The position numbers and the translations under genes were made by a program. From positions 1 to 64,000 of the forward strand of contig JBFWUW010000017.1 of the NCBI GenBank assembly GCA_050247075.1: DNA of 64,000 nt, in the 5' to 3' direction. The DNA comes from JBFWUW01 sp050247075. GTDB lineage: Bacteria > Planctomycetota > Planctomycetia > Pirellulales > JBFWUW01. The first letter of the stretch is position 1. The number at the start of each line of letters is the position of its first letter. The notes under the pieces were generated by a model. It was given only the letters and a program-made list of their open reading frames with translations, did not search any database and was not told where the DNA came from. This document shows, in pieces, positions 52,437 through 62,053 of the stretch.

Positions 52437-52709
52437 GATACCGGTTTCCGCAAAAATGGATCGAAACTTCGACCATCCTTGGTGAAGGTATCGCAGCCCT
52501 GCAGAAGTGATCTTCGACCATGCCGGCGGCAGGCGGTTAGCCCGCCTTCGGCCGGCGGGCGCGGTTTGCCCAGCGAAAATGACCGGATTGTCCGGGACGA
52601 CCGGCGTGACCGGCGGCAGCGGATTCGCCCGAATGGTCGTTGCGAACTTGTGCCGGTTAAGTAGGATGATGGCACACCAAACTTATTGATTCACGTCGAG
52701 GAGCAACCG
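52437..52709. other. Divergent intergenic region with a GC hairpin
   Basis: About 270 bp between the protease gene and the alpha-toroid gene. gcccgcc at 52540-52546 pairs with ggcgggc at 52554-52560 (7-nt loop). No promoter boxes assigned. Confidence 0.4.
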
Positions 52710-53822
52710 ATGAAGTCCCTCATGCGGCGTTCGATCAGCGGGGCCTGCGCCGTTCTCATGGCCGCTTTTTTCTGCTGGCCAGTCGTGAGCCTGGCCGAGG
52801 AACCGATCACCCTGGAGAATCTGCCGGCGCTTGAGCCCAACAAGGCCGACGAGGCACTGGCAGCCGAGTTCTCCGTGGCGGCCGCGGCACGGTTCTTGGA
52901 CTCGTCCTCCCTGCATTGGCAGCAGGAAAAGAACTGCATGACCTGCCACACCAATTTTGCTTATCTGATGGCCCGGCCGGCCATTTCCGCCAACGTGCCG
53001 GCACACGCCGCCGTGCGGGAGTATACCGAGAACCTGGTGAATGAGCGCTGGGAAAGCAACGGCCCGCGTTGGGATGCGGAAGTTGTCATGGCCGCCGCCA
53101 TGTTGGCCTGCAACGACGCGCTGACCACCGGCCAACTTCATCCCGCCAGCCGCAAAGCACTCGACCGCATCTGGACCGTACAGCGGGAAGACGGCGGCTT
53201 TGATTGGATCAAATGCGATTGGCCGCCAATGGAGTCGGACGATTTCTTTGGCGCGGCCATGGCCGCGATTGCCGCTGGCATTGCTCCCGACGAATACGCC
53301 AAGACGCCCGCTGCCGCCGCCGGCCTGGGCAAGCTCAAGGCGTACCTGGCCAATACGCCCGCGCCGCACCTGCACCACAAGGCGTTGCTAGTGTGGGCTT
53401 GCAAGTATCTGCCCGACCTTATTCCCGCGGCCGAACAGCAAGCCTGCGTCGGGGAACTACTCAAGTTGCAAAAGGAGGATGGCGGCTGGGGCCTGGCCAC
53501 CTTGGGTGATTGGAAGCGTAAGGATGGCAGCCCGCAAGACACCGCCAGCAGCGACGGCTACGGCACCGGCCTTGTGGTTTATGTGTTGCGGCAGTCGGGC
53601 CTGCCCGCCACGGACGTGCGCGTGGCGCGCGGTGTGCAATGGCTCAAGTCGCATCAGCGGGCCAGCGGACGGTGGTTTACCCGTTCGTTGTTCCAAGATA
53701 ACCACCATTACCTGTCGCACGCCGGTACGGCCTACGCGGTGATGGCACTGGGGTCCTGCGACGAATTCAAGCCGATTGCGGCGACTGACGTGGAAAACAC
53801 CACGGCGGCCGTCAACCCGTAG
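52710..53822 (+). CDS. Secreted alpha/alpha-toroid protein with a CxxCH heme motif
   Basis: A 370-aa exported protein (signal MKSLMRRSISGACAVLMAAF). CMTCHTNFAY at residues 76-85 is a c-type heme site, a single CxxCH. The remainder has the repeating helices and QREDGGFDWIKCDW, LQKEDGGWGLA and SDGYGTGLVVYVLRQSG of the squalene-cyclase/prenyltransferase-type alpha/alpha toroid. The DxDD (class II cyclase) acid motif is not evident, so cyclisation is unlikely. Similar proteins (heme plus toroid) occur in planctomycetes with no assigned role. An electron-carrying or sensing role is possible. GAGGAG sits 6 nt before the ATG. Confidence 0.78.
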   Translation: MKSLMRRSISGACAVLMAAFFCWPVVSLAEEPITLENLPALEPNKADEALAAEFSVAAAARFLDSSSLHWQQEKNCMTCHTNFAYLMARPAISANVPAHAAVREYTENLVNERWESNGPRWDAEVVMAAAMLACNDALTTGQLHPASRKALDRIWTVQREDGGFDWIKCDWPPMESDDFFGAAMAAIAAGIAPDEYAKTPAAAAGLGKLKAYLANTPAPHLHHKALLVWACKYLPDLIPAAEQQACVGELLKLQKEDGGWGLATLGDWKRKDGSPQDTASSDGYGTGLVVYVLRQSGLPATDVRVARGVQWLKSHQRASGRWFTRSLFQDNHHYLSHAGTAYAVMALGSCDEFKPIAATDVENTTAAVNP

Positions 53823-53898
53823 CGCAGGCCCGCTCCTGGACGGAACGGAGTCCGCATCCATCACCGCCCGCCACCCACGGTCTTTCTAGGAACGCTTC

Positions 53899-56800
53899 AT
53901 GGCCGAGCCGGGCAACAAGGTTCTGGCTAGGATGCTCGACCGGTTGTACGCCGGCTTGCTCAACGGGCCCAACATGAACTGCCGGCCCTACGCCAGCCGG
54001 CAACGTGTCGATTTTGCGCTGTTGGCCCGTCGCGCCGATCGGTCGGGCAGCGAACTGATCCGCGAGCTGCTAGGCCCAGGGCAAGCTGTTTCCGTGACAC
54101 TGCCCTTGGACACCCCACGCAAGAAGCCGCCGCCTGGCATTCGCCGCCTGCCCTCTTCCGGCGAACCGCCCGACGTACCTGCGCCAACCGATGTAGGAAG
54201 CGATTCCATCGCCGATGCACCGCAAGGCACACCTCCTCCTGGGATTGACCCGGCAACCAACGATTCAGCCAGCAACCCCAACCTGGCCGCTTCTCCACCC
54301 GGCAATTCACCCGCTGCGCCGGCTCCTCTGGAAGCCGCCCCTGACAAGCCTTCGGCGGAGGAGGAATCATCTGGCTTGATTCAGAAGTTGCGCATCTTGA
54401 TCGACGACGCCCGCACCTACGAACAAGATACCGGTGCGCATGTGCTGTACCTGGGCTTTCCGCTGTTGAGCATTCCGCCGGCCAAGGGGAGTGCGGCCGG
54501 CAAACGGGGAGCGGCTCGCCGCGTGTTGGCTCCCGTTGCCTTCTTGCCGCTCACGCTGACCTTGCGGGCAGGAACCAAGCCGACCGTGCAAATGGCCAGC
54601 AAGGGGGACGGCGTCGACCTGATCGTACCCAACGCGGCCTTGTTGGCCTGGGTCGAGCAGCAGACGGGGATCAAGTCGGAGGAGTTGTTTGAGGATGCTA
54701 CTGGTGAGAATCCGTGGCGAGAGATAGCCAGCCTGGTGCGGCATCTGGCCAAGGCGTTGAAGATCGACGCACCGGCCGCGCTGGTCGATCCCTCGCCCCC
54801 GTCCGCCGACTCTTGGGAGCTCGACTCCACTCCCCGCGGCCAAGATATGTCTGCAGACGCGGCGATCATTCCGGCGGCCGTGCTGGGGCTGTTTCCCATG
54901 AACAACGAAGGGCTGCTCCGCGACATGCAGGCCATGGTGGCTGGCGAGTCGCTGGAAGGGCCGGTCGAAAGTTTCATCCAGGCCGGTGTCAGCCTGGAGC
55001 AGTCCGCCGAGGAAATCTCCTATGAGCACGACGCCTGGAGCGGTGAGAAACGCCGCCGTGTGTTTGCCGAAGAGCGCCTGGTAACCGTATCCGATCCTTG
55101 CCAATCGCGAGCCGTGCGGCTGGCGCGGACCTGCCGCGGACTGGTGATCCACGGGCCGCCCGGCACCGGCAAGAGCCAGACCATCACCAACATTATCGGC
55201 GACCATCTAGCCCGTGGCGAGCGCGTGCTGATGGTTTGCGACAAGCGCACGGCGCTGGATGTCGTGGCGAATCGGCTGGACCACTTGGGGCTGGGCAGCC
55301 TGTGTGCGGTCGTCCACGACCCGCAACGCGACCAGCGCGACCTGTACCGCGCCGTCCGCGAGCGGGTTGAAAACCTGGCGGAGACCAAAATCGGACGCAA
55401 TCCCGACCGCAAACTGGAACGTCTCGATACCGAACTGGAAGAGATCCACGCCGAACTGACGCGCGCCTGGCAGCTCTTGCAACAGGCCGATGCGGATTCT
55501 GGCGCGTCGCTTCACGATTTGGTGGGCCAATGGTTGAATATCGAGCCGCCGCCCGATCTGGCTCTCGACCCCCATTTGCTAGCCGATGTGCGCTGGCCGC
55601 AGTTCGAACGGCACGAGCGCGCGATACAAGAGGCTTTGTCACGCGGCCGCAAGGTGGAGTACGCCCAAAATCCCTGGACCGCGGCGGCGGGCATCTCACT
55701 GGCCGACCTGTTGGCCCAACCTGCGGACGATGTGCGGCGCACGTTGCAAGCCTGCCTCACTGCCGCCAGACAGGCTGATGATACCTTGCAGGCCAACGTC
55801 CCCCGGTTCTCCGTGACACCGCCGCGCGGCGAGCAAGCCGCTGCCCGCGCTGAGTTGGCTCGCCGCTGGGAGACGCTGCTGGCCAAGGCCGACTGCCGCT
55901 CGTTGGAGCGTTGGTCGCGTCAGGACGCCACGTCGCTCCGTCGGGCACGCGATCAACTGCGCCAGGTGGAATCTTTCTGGGAGACTTTTCGCGGGGGACC
56001 GCTCGATGTGGAACTGGCAGCGGGATTGCGGGCGCAGCCCCCTTCGTTGGCCACGCTGTCGGAACAGTCGTCTCAACTGGGCCATTGGCAGCAGGCCGCC
56101 GCGACCTGGCACGGTTTCTTGCACTTTAGCACCAAGCGACAGGCCACGGCGGTCTTGCGGCCCTTGGGGCTGCCGACGACGCAGGAAGCGGCCACTCGCG
56201 CTCAGCGGTTCTTTCAAGCCGTCCGTGCCAGGCTGATACTGGGCAGCCTGTTGGCCGAACTTTCGGGAGACCCCCCGGCGGTTTCGCTCGCGTCGGATGA
56301 TCAGATCGAGCGCGGCTACACCACGCTGGCCGACGTGCTCGATCTGTTGTTGGAGCTGCAAACCGACGACCGCCTGGCCAGCGCCCGTGATGCCGTGCTG
56401 GCCGCTTTTGCCGATCAGACGTCCGCGGCGGGCGTTGTCGCGGGTTTGCAACAATCCGCCGCGCGGGCTGGGGCGCTCGATGCCTTGGCCGACAGGCTGC
56501 TGGCATCCCACTTATTTGCCGCTGCCTCACTTCAAGCAATGCTGGCGGCAGGCGACCGAGGCGCGGCCCTGGTAACTACGTTGGAATCCCTGGCGGAAAA
56601 GCTCGATACGCTCGAAGGCGTATTGCGGGTGCGGCAGGCGGTTGAAGCACTGCCCAATGAATTGCGCCCGGCGGTGCAATCGTTGCTCGACCGTTCGTCC
56701 GACCCGCAAGCCGCTGCGGAAGCCTTGCATAAAGGTGCCCTATCGGCGGAGATTTCGGCCCGCATTCGGACTTCGCCCGAGCTGCAACTGCTGGATGACG

Positions 56801-58446
56801 AACGGATGCGGTCGCAGTTTGAACGCTACAACGCGCTCGACCGGGAAAAGAAAGAACTTGTCCGGGATTCCATCCTATATCGCTGGGTGAGCCGGCAGCA
56901 GCAGCGTCTGCTGGTGGCCACCGGTTCGCGGCTGAATGGCCTGGGGGCCGATTTGCGCCGCCGGCTGACGATGCGTGGCGAGCGCGCCTTGCGGCTGCGG
57001 CAAGTTATTTCCGTGGGGCAGTCGATTGAGGATGGCGACCCGCTGTTCGATTTGTGTCCCGTATGGCTGGCCAGCCCCGAGACGGTGGGGCAGGTCTTTC
57101 CGCGGCTGGCCATGTTTGACGTGGTGATCTTTGACGAGGCCTCGCAATGCAAATTGGAAGAGGCTCTGCCGGTACTCACTCGGGCCAGGCGGGTGGTGAT
57201 CGCGGGCGATCCGCAGCAGCTTCCGCCTTCGCGGTTCTTTGAGTCGGCGGTGGCGGTCAGCGAGCAGGACGAGATCGCCACCGACCAGCAGCTTTTCGAG
57301 CAGCATCAAGGAGAGATTGAAGATTTACTGTGCGCGGCGCTGGGGCTGGATATTCAACAATGCTATCTCGACGTGCATTACCGTTCTCGCACGGCCGACC
57401 TGATTGAGTTCAGCAACCAGCAGTTTTACAGTTCGCGGTTGCAACCGATTCCGGGACACCCTTCGCATCGGTTGCGGTTCGCGCCGATCACGCTGTACCA
57501 CGCGAACGGCATCTACGAGGACCGTAGCAACGCCGCCGAGGCCGAACGGGTGTGCGCGATTGTCCGCGACTTGCTACGTCGGGCCGAACCTCCTTCGATC
57601 GGCATCGCCTGCTTTAACCTGCAGCAACGCGATCTGATTGCCGAGAAGCTGGACGAACTGGCCGATTCAGACCGCGAGTTCGCGGCCAGGTTGGCTGAAT
57701 CGCGCACGCGGCAAGGGGCTGGTTCATTCGAGGGGCTGTTCATCAAGAATCTGGAAAACGTGCAAGGGGACGAACGCGACCACATCATCATCAGCACCAC
57801 CTACGGGCCCGACGCCAAAGGCAGTTTCTACCGCCGGTTTGGACCCCTAGGACGGGCCGGTGGCGGCCGCCGCTTGAACGTGCTGGTTACGCGGGCACGG
57901 GCCGAGGTCCACCTGGTTACCTCCATTCCGCCGGCGGTCTACCGCCATTTGCCGCCAGTGCCCCCAGGGCAAGCACCAGGTGGCGGCTGGCTGTTGTTTT
58001 CGTATCTGGCGTACGCGGAATACCTGGCCGAGATCTACGAGGCCGTTCATCAAACACCCGCGGAGGCGGATGATGGCGATGCACAAGATCAGCCGCAATC
58101 GGCCACGGCCCAGGTGTGGCCGAGCAAGTCGCCATCGCGATTCGCACAAGCGTTGGCCGCGGAGCTGGCCGAGCGGCACGGCGTAGGCTCGCAGGTCCAT
58201 TGGGGAAACGACGGGTTTTGCGTCGATTTGGCGCTGGCCCATCCCGACCGGCCCGACGATGTCACGATTGGCATATTGTGCGATACCAGCCGCTTCCCGC
58301 AGGCCGAAGACCCGGTGGAGTGGGATGTCTTCCGCACGGCGATCTTGTCGGCCACCGGCTGGCAACTTCATCGCGTCTGGACCCCCCGCTTCTTCCGCGA
58401 TCCCAGCGGCAACATCCAGGCGATTCTCCAATCGCACGAAGCATAG
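53899..58446 (+). CDS. Giant SF1 helicase with DUF4011 region and degenerate MTES_1575-type nuclease end
   Basis: A 1515-aa protein. An N-terminal Pro/Ala-rich part and a beta-rich DUF4011-like region (about 160-270, TYEQDTGAHVLYLGFPLLSI) precede a superfamily I helicase split by a long helical insert (about 480-1000). Walker A is HGPPGTGKSQTITNI near 420, Walker B FDEASQCKLEEALPV near 1079, motif III VIAGDPQQLPPSRFF, then DVHYRSRTADLIEF, NVQGDERDHIIIST and RRLNVLVTRARAEVHLV. The end (1420-1515) has FCVDLALAHPD, TIGILCD and LHRVWTPRFFRDPSG of the MTES_1575 endonuclease-like fold. That fold normally has GIECDG, so a key acidic residue is Leu here. Members occur in DNA repair and phage-defence settings. 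No defence genes adjoin it. Confidence 0.86.
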   Translation: MAEPGNKVLARMLDRLYAGLLNGPNMNCRPYASRQRVDFALLARRADRSGSELIRELLGPGQAVSVTLPLDTPRKKPPPGIRRLPSSGEPPDVPAPTDVGSDSIADAPQGTPPPGIDPATNDSASNPNLAASPPGNSPAAPAPLEAAPDKPSAEEESSGLIQKLRILIDDARTYEQDTGAHVLYLGFPLLSIPPAKGSAAGKRGAARRVLAPVAFLPLTLTLRAGTKPTVQMASKGDGVDLIVPNAALLAWVEQQTGIKSEELFEDATGENPWREIASLVRHLAKALKIDAPAALVDPSPPSADSWELDSTPRGQDMSADAAIIPAAVLGLFPMNNEGLLRDMQAMVAGESLEGPVESFIQAGVSLEQSAEEISYEHDAWSGEKRRRVFAEERLVTVSDPCQSRAVRLARTCRGLVIHGPPGTGKSQTITNIIGDHLARGERVLMVCDKRTALDVVANRLDHLGLGSLCAVVHDPQRDQRDLYRAVRERVENLAETKIGRNPDRKLERLDTELEEIHAELTRAWQLLQQADADSGASLHDLVGQWLNIEPPPDLALDPHLLADVRWPQFERHERAIQEALSRGRKVEYAQNPWTAAAGISLADLLAQPADDVRRTLQACLTAARQADDTLQANVPRFSVTPPRGEQAAARAELARRWETLLAKADCRSLERWSRQDATSLRRARDQLRQVESFWETFRGGPLDVELAAGLRAQPPSLATLSEQSSQLGHWQQAAATWHGFLHFSTKRQATAVLRPLGLPTTQEAATRAQRFFQAVRARLILGSLLAELSGDPPAVSLASDDQIERGYTTLADVLDLLLELQTDDRLASARDAVLAAFADQTSAAGVVAGLQQSAARAGALDALADRLLASHLFAAASLQAMLAAGDRGAALVTTLESLAEKLDTLEGVLRVRQAVEALPNELRPAVQSLLDRSSDPQAAAEALHKGALSAEISARIRTSPELQLLDDERMRSQFERYNALDREKKELVRDSILYRWVSRQQQRLLVATGSRLNGLGADLRRRLTMRGERALRLRQVISVGQSIEDGDPLFDLCPVWLASPETVGQVFPRLAMFDVVIFDEASQCKLEEALPVLTRARRVVIAGDPQQLPPSRFFESAVAVSEQDEIATDQQLFEQHQGEIEDLLCAALGLDIQQCYLDVHYRSRTADLIEFSNQQFYSSRLQPIPGHPSHRLRFAPITLYHANGIYEDRSNAAEAERVCAIVRDLLRRAEPPSIGIACFNLQQRDLIAEKLDELADSDREFAARLAESRTRQGAGSFEGLFIKNLENVQGDERDHIIISTTYGPDAKGSFYRRFGPLGRAGGGRRLNVLVTRARAEVHLVTSIPPAVYRHLPPVPPGQAPGGGWLLFSYLAYAEYLAEIYEAVHQTPAEADDGDAQDQPQSATAQVWPSKSPSRFAQALAAELAERHGVGSQVHWGNDGFCVDLALAHPDRPDDVTIGILCDTSRFPQAEDPVEWDVFRTAILSATGWQLHRVWTPRFFRDPSGNIQAILQSHEA

Positions 58447-58546
58447 AGGGTTTGTAGGAGGCGATTCCATCGCCGAAATTTGTAGCAGTCGTCTCCGACG
58501 GCAACAATCCGAATTCCATGCCATGAACGATGCCGTATGGGGAATC
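58447..58546. repeat. Short intergenic repeats (ggcgat-tcc-atcgcc type)
   Basis: gtaggaggcgattccatcgc (from 58455) contains the palindrome ggcgat-tcc-atcgcc (58460-58474). It is followed by tgtagcagtcgtctccgacg (from 58486), whose core is shared with 46480-46502. A relative, ggaggcgatttcatcgccga, is at 24946-24965. Short dispersed palindromes of this kind are probably non-coding repeats. Confidence 0.5.
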
Positions 58547-59518
58547 TTACGCTTTGATCTGCACCAACAGCGGATCGCCGCGCAGCCCGGCCAGAAGATT
58601 GTCTACACTTAGCCGGGCCATGGCGGTGCGGGTTTCGTGGGTGGCACTTCCCAGGTGTGGCACGATGATGGCGTTGTCCAGGCTCAACAAGGCGTGGCCG
58701 CGCGGCAACGGTTCGGGATCGGTCACATCCAGCCCGGCCGCCGCGATCCGGCGCGACTTCAATGCTTCTGTCAGCGCCGCTGTTTCGACCACGCCGCCGC
58801 GGGCGATGTTGATCAACGTGGCCGTTGGTTTCATCAGTGACAATTCACGAGTACCAATCAGCCCGCGTGTCTCGGCCGTTAGCGGGCAAGTCAACATGAC
58901 GTAGTCTGATTGCCTCAGTAAGTCGTCGAAGGAACGGTATTGCACGCCCAGTTCGGCTTCCCAATCGGGCCGCGGCCGACGGTTGTGGTACAGCACCGGC
59001 ATATCGAAACCGCGGGCCCGCTTGGCAACTTGCCGCCCAATGCGCCCCAGGCCAACGATTCCCAAGGTCTGTCCGTGAACTTCCCGTCCCAACATGTAGC
59101 CGGGGTCATACGTCAAAAAGTCTGGTCCCTTGGCGTAGTGGTCGCCGGCGACAATCAGCCGGGCACTAGCCAACAGCAGCGCGAACCCCATGTCGGCCGT
59201 GGCTCCGTCCAGTACGCCTGGCGTATTGCCGACGGGTATGCCGCGGTCTGCCGCCGCCCGCAAGTCGATATGATCAACCCCCACGCCATAGTTGCTGATG
59301 ACCTTCAGCCCTGGCAGGCGGTCCATCATCGGCCCATCGACGGGCAAGTGGCCATAGGTATAAATCGCGTCGATAGGGCCAGTGCCTCCCGTTTCGCCAA
59401 CGGACCAAGGCAGCAATTCCACCTGGCCGGCCAGCATTTCCACAATCACCGGGTCGAGCGGGCCGTCGGCGACCACCCGGGGTAGGAACTGCCGCGATGG
59501 ATCGGATGGGGGCGTCAT
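58547..59518 (-). CDS. D-isomer-specific 2-hydroxyacid dehydrogenase
   Basis: A 323-aa NAD(P)-linked reductase. The cofactor motif is LGIVGLGRIGRQVAKRA. The catalytic triad is Arg in LINIARGGVVETAAL, Glu in DVTDPEPLP and His in IIVPHLGSATHET. The substrate loop SNYGVGVDHIDLRAA fits glyoxylate/hydroxypyruvate reductases. The start at 59518 is used because GAGG lies just upstream and the sequence then begins MTPPSDPSRQF. An in-frame extension to 59593 is not conserved-looking. It precedes the agmatine deiminase gene's stop by 26 bp on the same strand, so it may be read together with that gene. Confidence 0.92.
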   Translation of the reverse strand: MTPPSDPSRQFLPRVVADGPLDPVIVEMLAGQVELLPWSVGETGGTGPIDAIYTYGHLPVDGPMMDRLPGLKVISNYGVGVDHIDLRAAADRGIPVGNTPGVLDGATADMGFALLLASARLIVAGDHYAKGPDFLTYDPGYMLGREVHGQTLGIVGLGRIGRQVAKRARGFDMPVLYHNRRPRPDWEAELGVQYRSFDDLLRQSDYVMLTCPLTAETRGLIGTRELSLMKPTATLINIARGGVVETAALTEALKSRRIAAAGLDVTDPEPLPRGHALLSLDNAIIVPHLGSATHETRTAMARLSVDNLLAGLRGDPLLVQIKA

Positions 59519-59544
59519 GATATCCTCAATAGGCCGACGGGCGG

Positions 59545-60582
59545 CTACAACGGTTCTTGCTGGGTGATGCAATGAAATGCGCCCAATCCCCACGCCAGAT
59601 CGACAGCATTCAACGGCACTATTTGCCGATCGGGGAAGAGCCTGGCGAGCGTGGCGGCCACTGGCTCGTCCGCCGGGTCGTCGTATTGCGGTACGATCAC
59701 TTGCCGATTGGCGATGTAGAAATTGGCGTAGCTGCCGGGCAAACGCTGGCCATCGTGAAACATGGGCCGGGGCATCGGCAAGTCGATAATCTCCAGCGGC
59801 TGCCCGTCTTGATCGGTAAACGATTTCAACCGCCGGTAGTTGTCTTCCAACGGCTGGTGGTTCTCGTCGGCGGGGTCGGGCTCGCGCATGGTCACAATGG
59901 TCCGCGGGCCGACAAAACGGGCCAGTTCGTCGATATGGCCGTCGGTGTCGTCACCGGCAATTCCCTCGCCCAGCCAAAGGACTTTGCGAACCGCCAGATA
60001 GTCGGCCAGATAGCGCTCCACCTCTGCCCGCGACAGGCCGGGGTTGCGGTTCTCGTTGAGCAAGCATTGCTCGCTGGTCAGAAGAGTCCCCCGACCGTTG
60101 ACATCAATGGCACCCCCTTCCAGCACAATACCCGCCGCAAACCGCCGCCGGCCTTGCCAGGCCGCGATTTGCAGCGGCACGCGATTGTCGGCATCGAACG
60201 GAGGATACTTGCCGCCCCAGGCGTTGTATTCCCAATCGACCAGCGCCGGCGGCAGGCCCGACCCCTTGGTTTGCTCTACCAGAAAGGTCGGCCCGTGGTC
60301 GCGGGCCCAGGCGTCGTTGGTGCGAATGTCGTGCAAGGTGACGCCGGGCACGTCCCCCACCAATTGCTTGGCCTGCTGCATGACGGCCTCGCCACCCGCC
60401 AAAATGTGGACTTCTTCGTGCCTGGCCAAGGTTTGCGCCAGATTGGCCCAAATGGCGGGCACAGGCTCGAACTTGCCGGGCCAGCTATCGCGGTTATGGG
60501 GCCAGGCCAGCCAGGTGGCGCGGTGCGGCTCCCACTCGGCCGGCATGCGATATCCAAGGTTGGCAGGTAAATCAGCGGGCAT
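59545..60582 (-). CDS. aguA: Agmatine deiminase
   Basis: Agmatine deiminase hydrolyses agmatine to N-carbamoylputrescine and ammonia, a route from arginine to putrescine. The 345-aa protein has MPAEWEPHRATWLAWPHN, NDAWARDHGPTF, YNAWGGKYPPFD, VLEGGAIDVNGRGTLL and GDDTDGHIDELARF. The catalytic Cys is near the end, in WGLGAFHCITQQEP. All the family residues of the guanidino-group-modifying fold are present and the length is normal. The ATG at 60582 gives the standard start; a TTG farther up (60633) is unlikely. Divergent from the PQQ-like gene. Confidence 0.93.
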   Translation of the reverse strand: MPADLPANLGYRMPAEWEPHRATWLAWPHNRDSWPGKFEPVPAIWANLAQTLARHEEVHILAGGEAVMQQAKQLVGDVPGVTLHDIRTNDAWARDHGPTFLVEQTKGSGLPPALVDWEYNAWGGKYPPFDADNRVPLQIAAWQGRRRFAAGIVLEGGAIDVNGRGTLLTSEQCLLNENRNPGLSRAEVERYLADYLAVRKVLWLGEGIAGDDTDGHIDELARFVGPRTIVTMREPDPADENHQPLEDNYRRLKSFTDQDGQPLEIIDLPMPRPMFHDGQRLPGSYANFYIANRQVIVPQYDDPADEPVAATLARLFPDRQIVPLNAVDLAWGLGAFHCITQQEPL

Positions 60583-60763
60583 GGCGGTGGGGGCGTGAAA
60601 TTCGTGGAGATAGCGAACGGATCGACCAGGCAAGTGCCGATTTTGGCGAGCCAGGCAATAGTTTGCAATCGAACGCCCCAGTCGTCAAACGAAGCGGGCT
60701 GGCTACAATTCCGCACGATGGAATCGTCTCTGAACGGAATGGCAAATAACAAGTGAGTGTCCC

Positions 60764-62044
60764 ATGTTTCAGCCTGTTTTGGCGGTGCGATGGATAAGTT
60801 TGTTGGCCGGTTGCCTGTTGGTGTCGGCTGTTTCCATGCCGTTGATGGCCCAGGAACCAGCTTCCGCCAGCACCTGGCCGCAATGGCGCGGGCCGGCCCG
60901 CGATGGCGTTTCGCCAGGTGCCGACTGGCCAGCCAGCCTGAATGAACAACATCTGAAGCTGTTGTGGCGGGTTGAACTGAATGAGGGCTATCCAGGCCCG
61001 ATCGTGGCCGAGGACCGGGTGTTTGTCGCCGAAACCAAGGACGAGAAGCAAGAGATTGTGCGGGCGCTCGACCGTCGCTCGGGGGCGGAGTTATGGCAGG
61101 CCAAATGGGATGGCTCGCTCAGCGTGCCGTTTTTTGCCAGTTCTAATGGCGACTGGATTCGGTCCACGCCGGCTTACGACGGTGAATCATTATATGTGGC
61201 GGGAATGCGCGATGTGTTAGTCTGCCTGAACGCCGCGACCGGCAAGGAGCGGTGGCGGGTTGATTTTGTTGAACGCTATCAGGCGGATCTTCCCGCCTTT
61301 GGATTTGTTTGTTCGCCGTTGGTGGATGGTGACTTCGTTTACGTTCAGGCGGGGTCCGGGTTGGTCAAGCTCAACAAGCATACCGGTGAATCGACCTGGA
61401 GGGTGCTCCACGACGAAGGGGGCATGATGGGAAGCGCCTTCTCTTCCCCTAACCTGGCCGTGGTGGCCGGGCGGAGGCAGTTGTTGGTGCAAACTCGCAC
61501 CACGCTGGCGGGCGTTGATCCCGAGGATGGCAAAGTCCTGTGGTCGCGAGATATCGCGGCCTTTCGCGGAATGAACATCATCACGCCGGCGGCACAAGGC
61601 GACACCATCTTGACAAGTGCCTACGGCGGCAAGACGACGTTGATTCGAGTGAAGGAAGAAGGTTCTCAGTTGGTGCAGAGCACCGAATGGGAGGAAAAGT
61701 CGCAGGGATATATGTCTTCACCTGTCTTCATCGACGGCCATGCGTATTTGCACCTTCGCAACCAGCGGTTTGCTTGTTTTGATCTGGCCAGCGGCAAGAA
61801 GCAATGGTCTACCCGGCCTTACGGCCAGTATTGCAGCCTGGTTGCGCGTGGCGACAAAATACTGGCCCTAGATGAGCGGGGCGAGTTGCTGCTGATTCAC
61901 GCCAACCCAGCGGAGTTTGAATTGCTGGACCAGCGTAAGATCAGCGAGCAGCCAGCCTGGGGCCACTTGGCCGTGGCAGGCGGCGAAGTTTTCGTGCGTG
62001 AACTGCAGGCGATCGCCGCTTATCGCTGGAAGCACGCCGAGTAG
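60764..62044 (+). CDS. Secreted PQQ-like beta-propeller protein
   Basis: A 426-aa exported protein (signal MFQPVLAVRWISLLAGCLLV). WPQWRGPARDGVSPGADWP is the typical start of planctomycete PQQ-repeat proteins. Blade motifs are ALDRRSGAELWQAKW, CLNAATGKERWRVDF, KLNKHTGESTWRVL, GVDPEDGKVLWSRD and CFDLASGKKQWSTR. It probably forms an eight-bladed propeller in the periplasm; no enzyme residues or cofactor ligands are assigned. It resembles the protein at 13669-15039 but lacks the coiled-coil insert. Confidence 0.87.
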   Translation: MFQPVLAVRWISLLAGCLLVSAVSMPLMAQEPASASTWPQWRGPARDGVSPGADWPASLNEQHLKLLWRVELNEGYPGPIVAEDRVFVAETKDEKQEIVRALDRRSGAELWQAKWDGSLSVPFFASSNGDWIRSTPAYDGESLYVAGMRDVLVCLNAATGKERWRVDFVERYQADLPAFGFVCSPLVDGDFVYVQAGSGLVKLNKHTGESTWRVLHDEGGMMGSAFSSPNLAVVAGRRQLLVQTRTTLAGVDPEDGKVLWSRDIAAFRGMNIITPAAQGDTILTSAYGGKTTLIRVKEEGSQLVQSTEWEEKSQGYMSSPVFIDGHAYLHLRNQRFACFDLASGKKQWSTRPYGQYCSLVARGDKILALDERGELLLIHANPAEFELLDQRKISEQPAWGHLAVAGGEVFVRELQAIAAYRWKHAE

Positions 62045-62053
62045 ACGGAGCTT

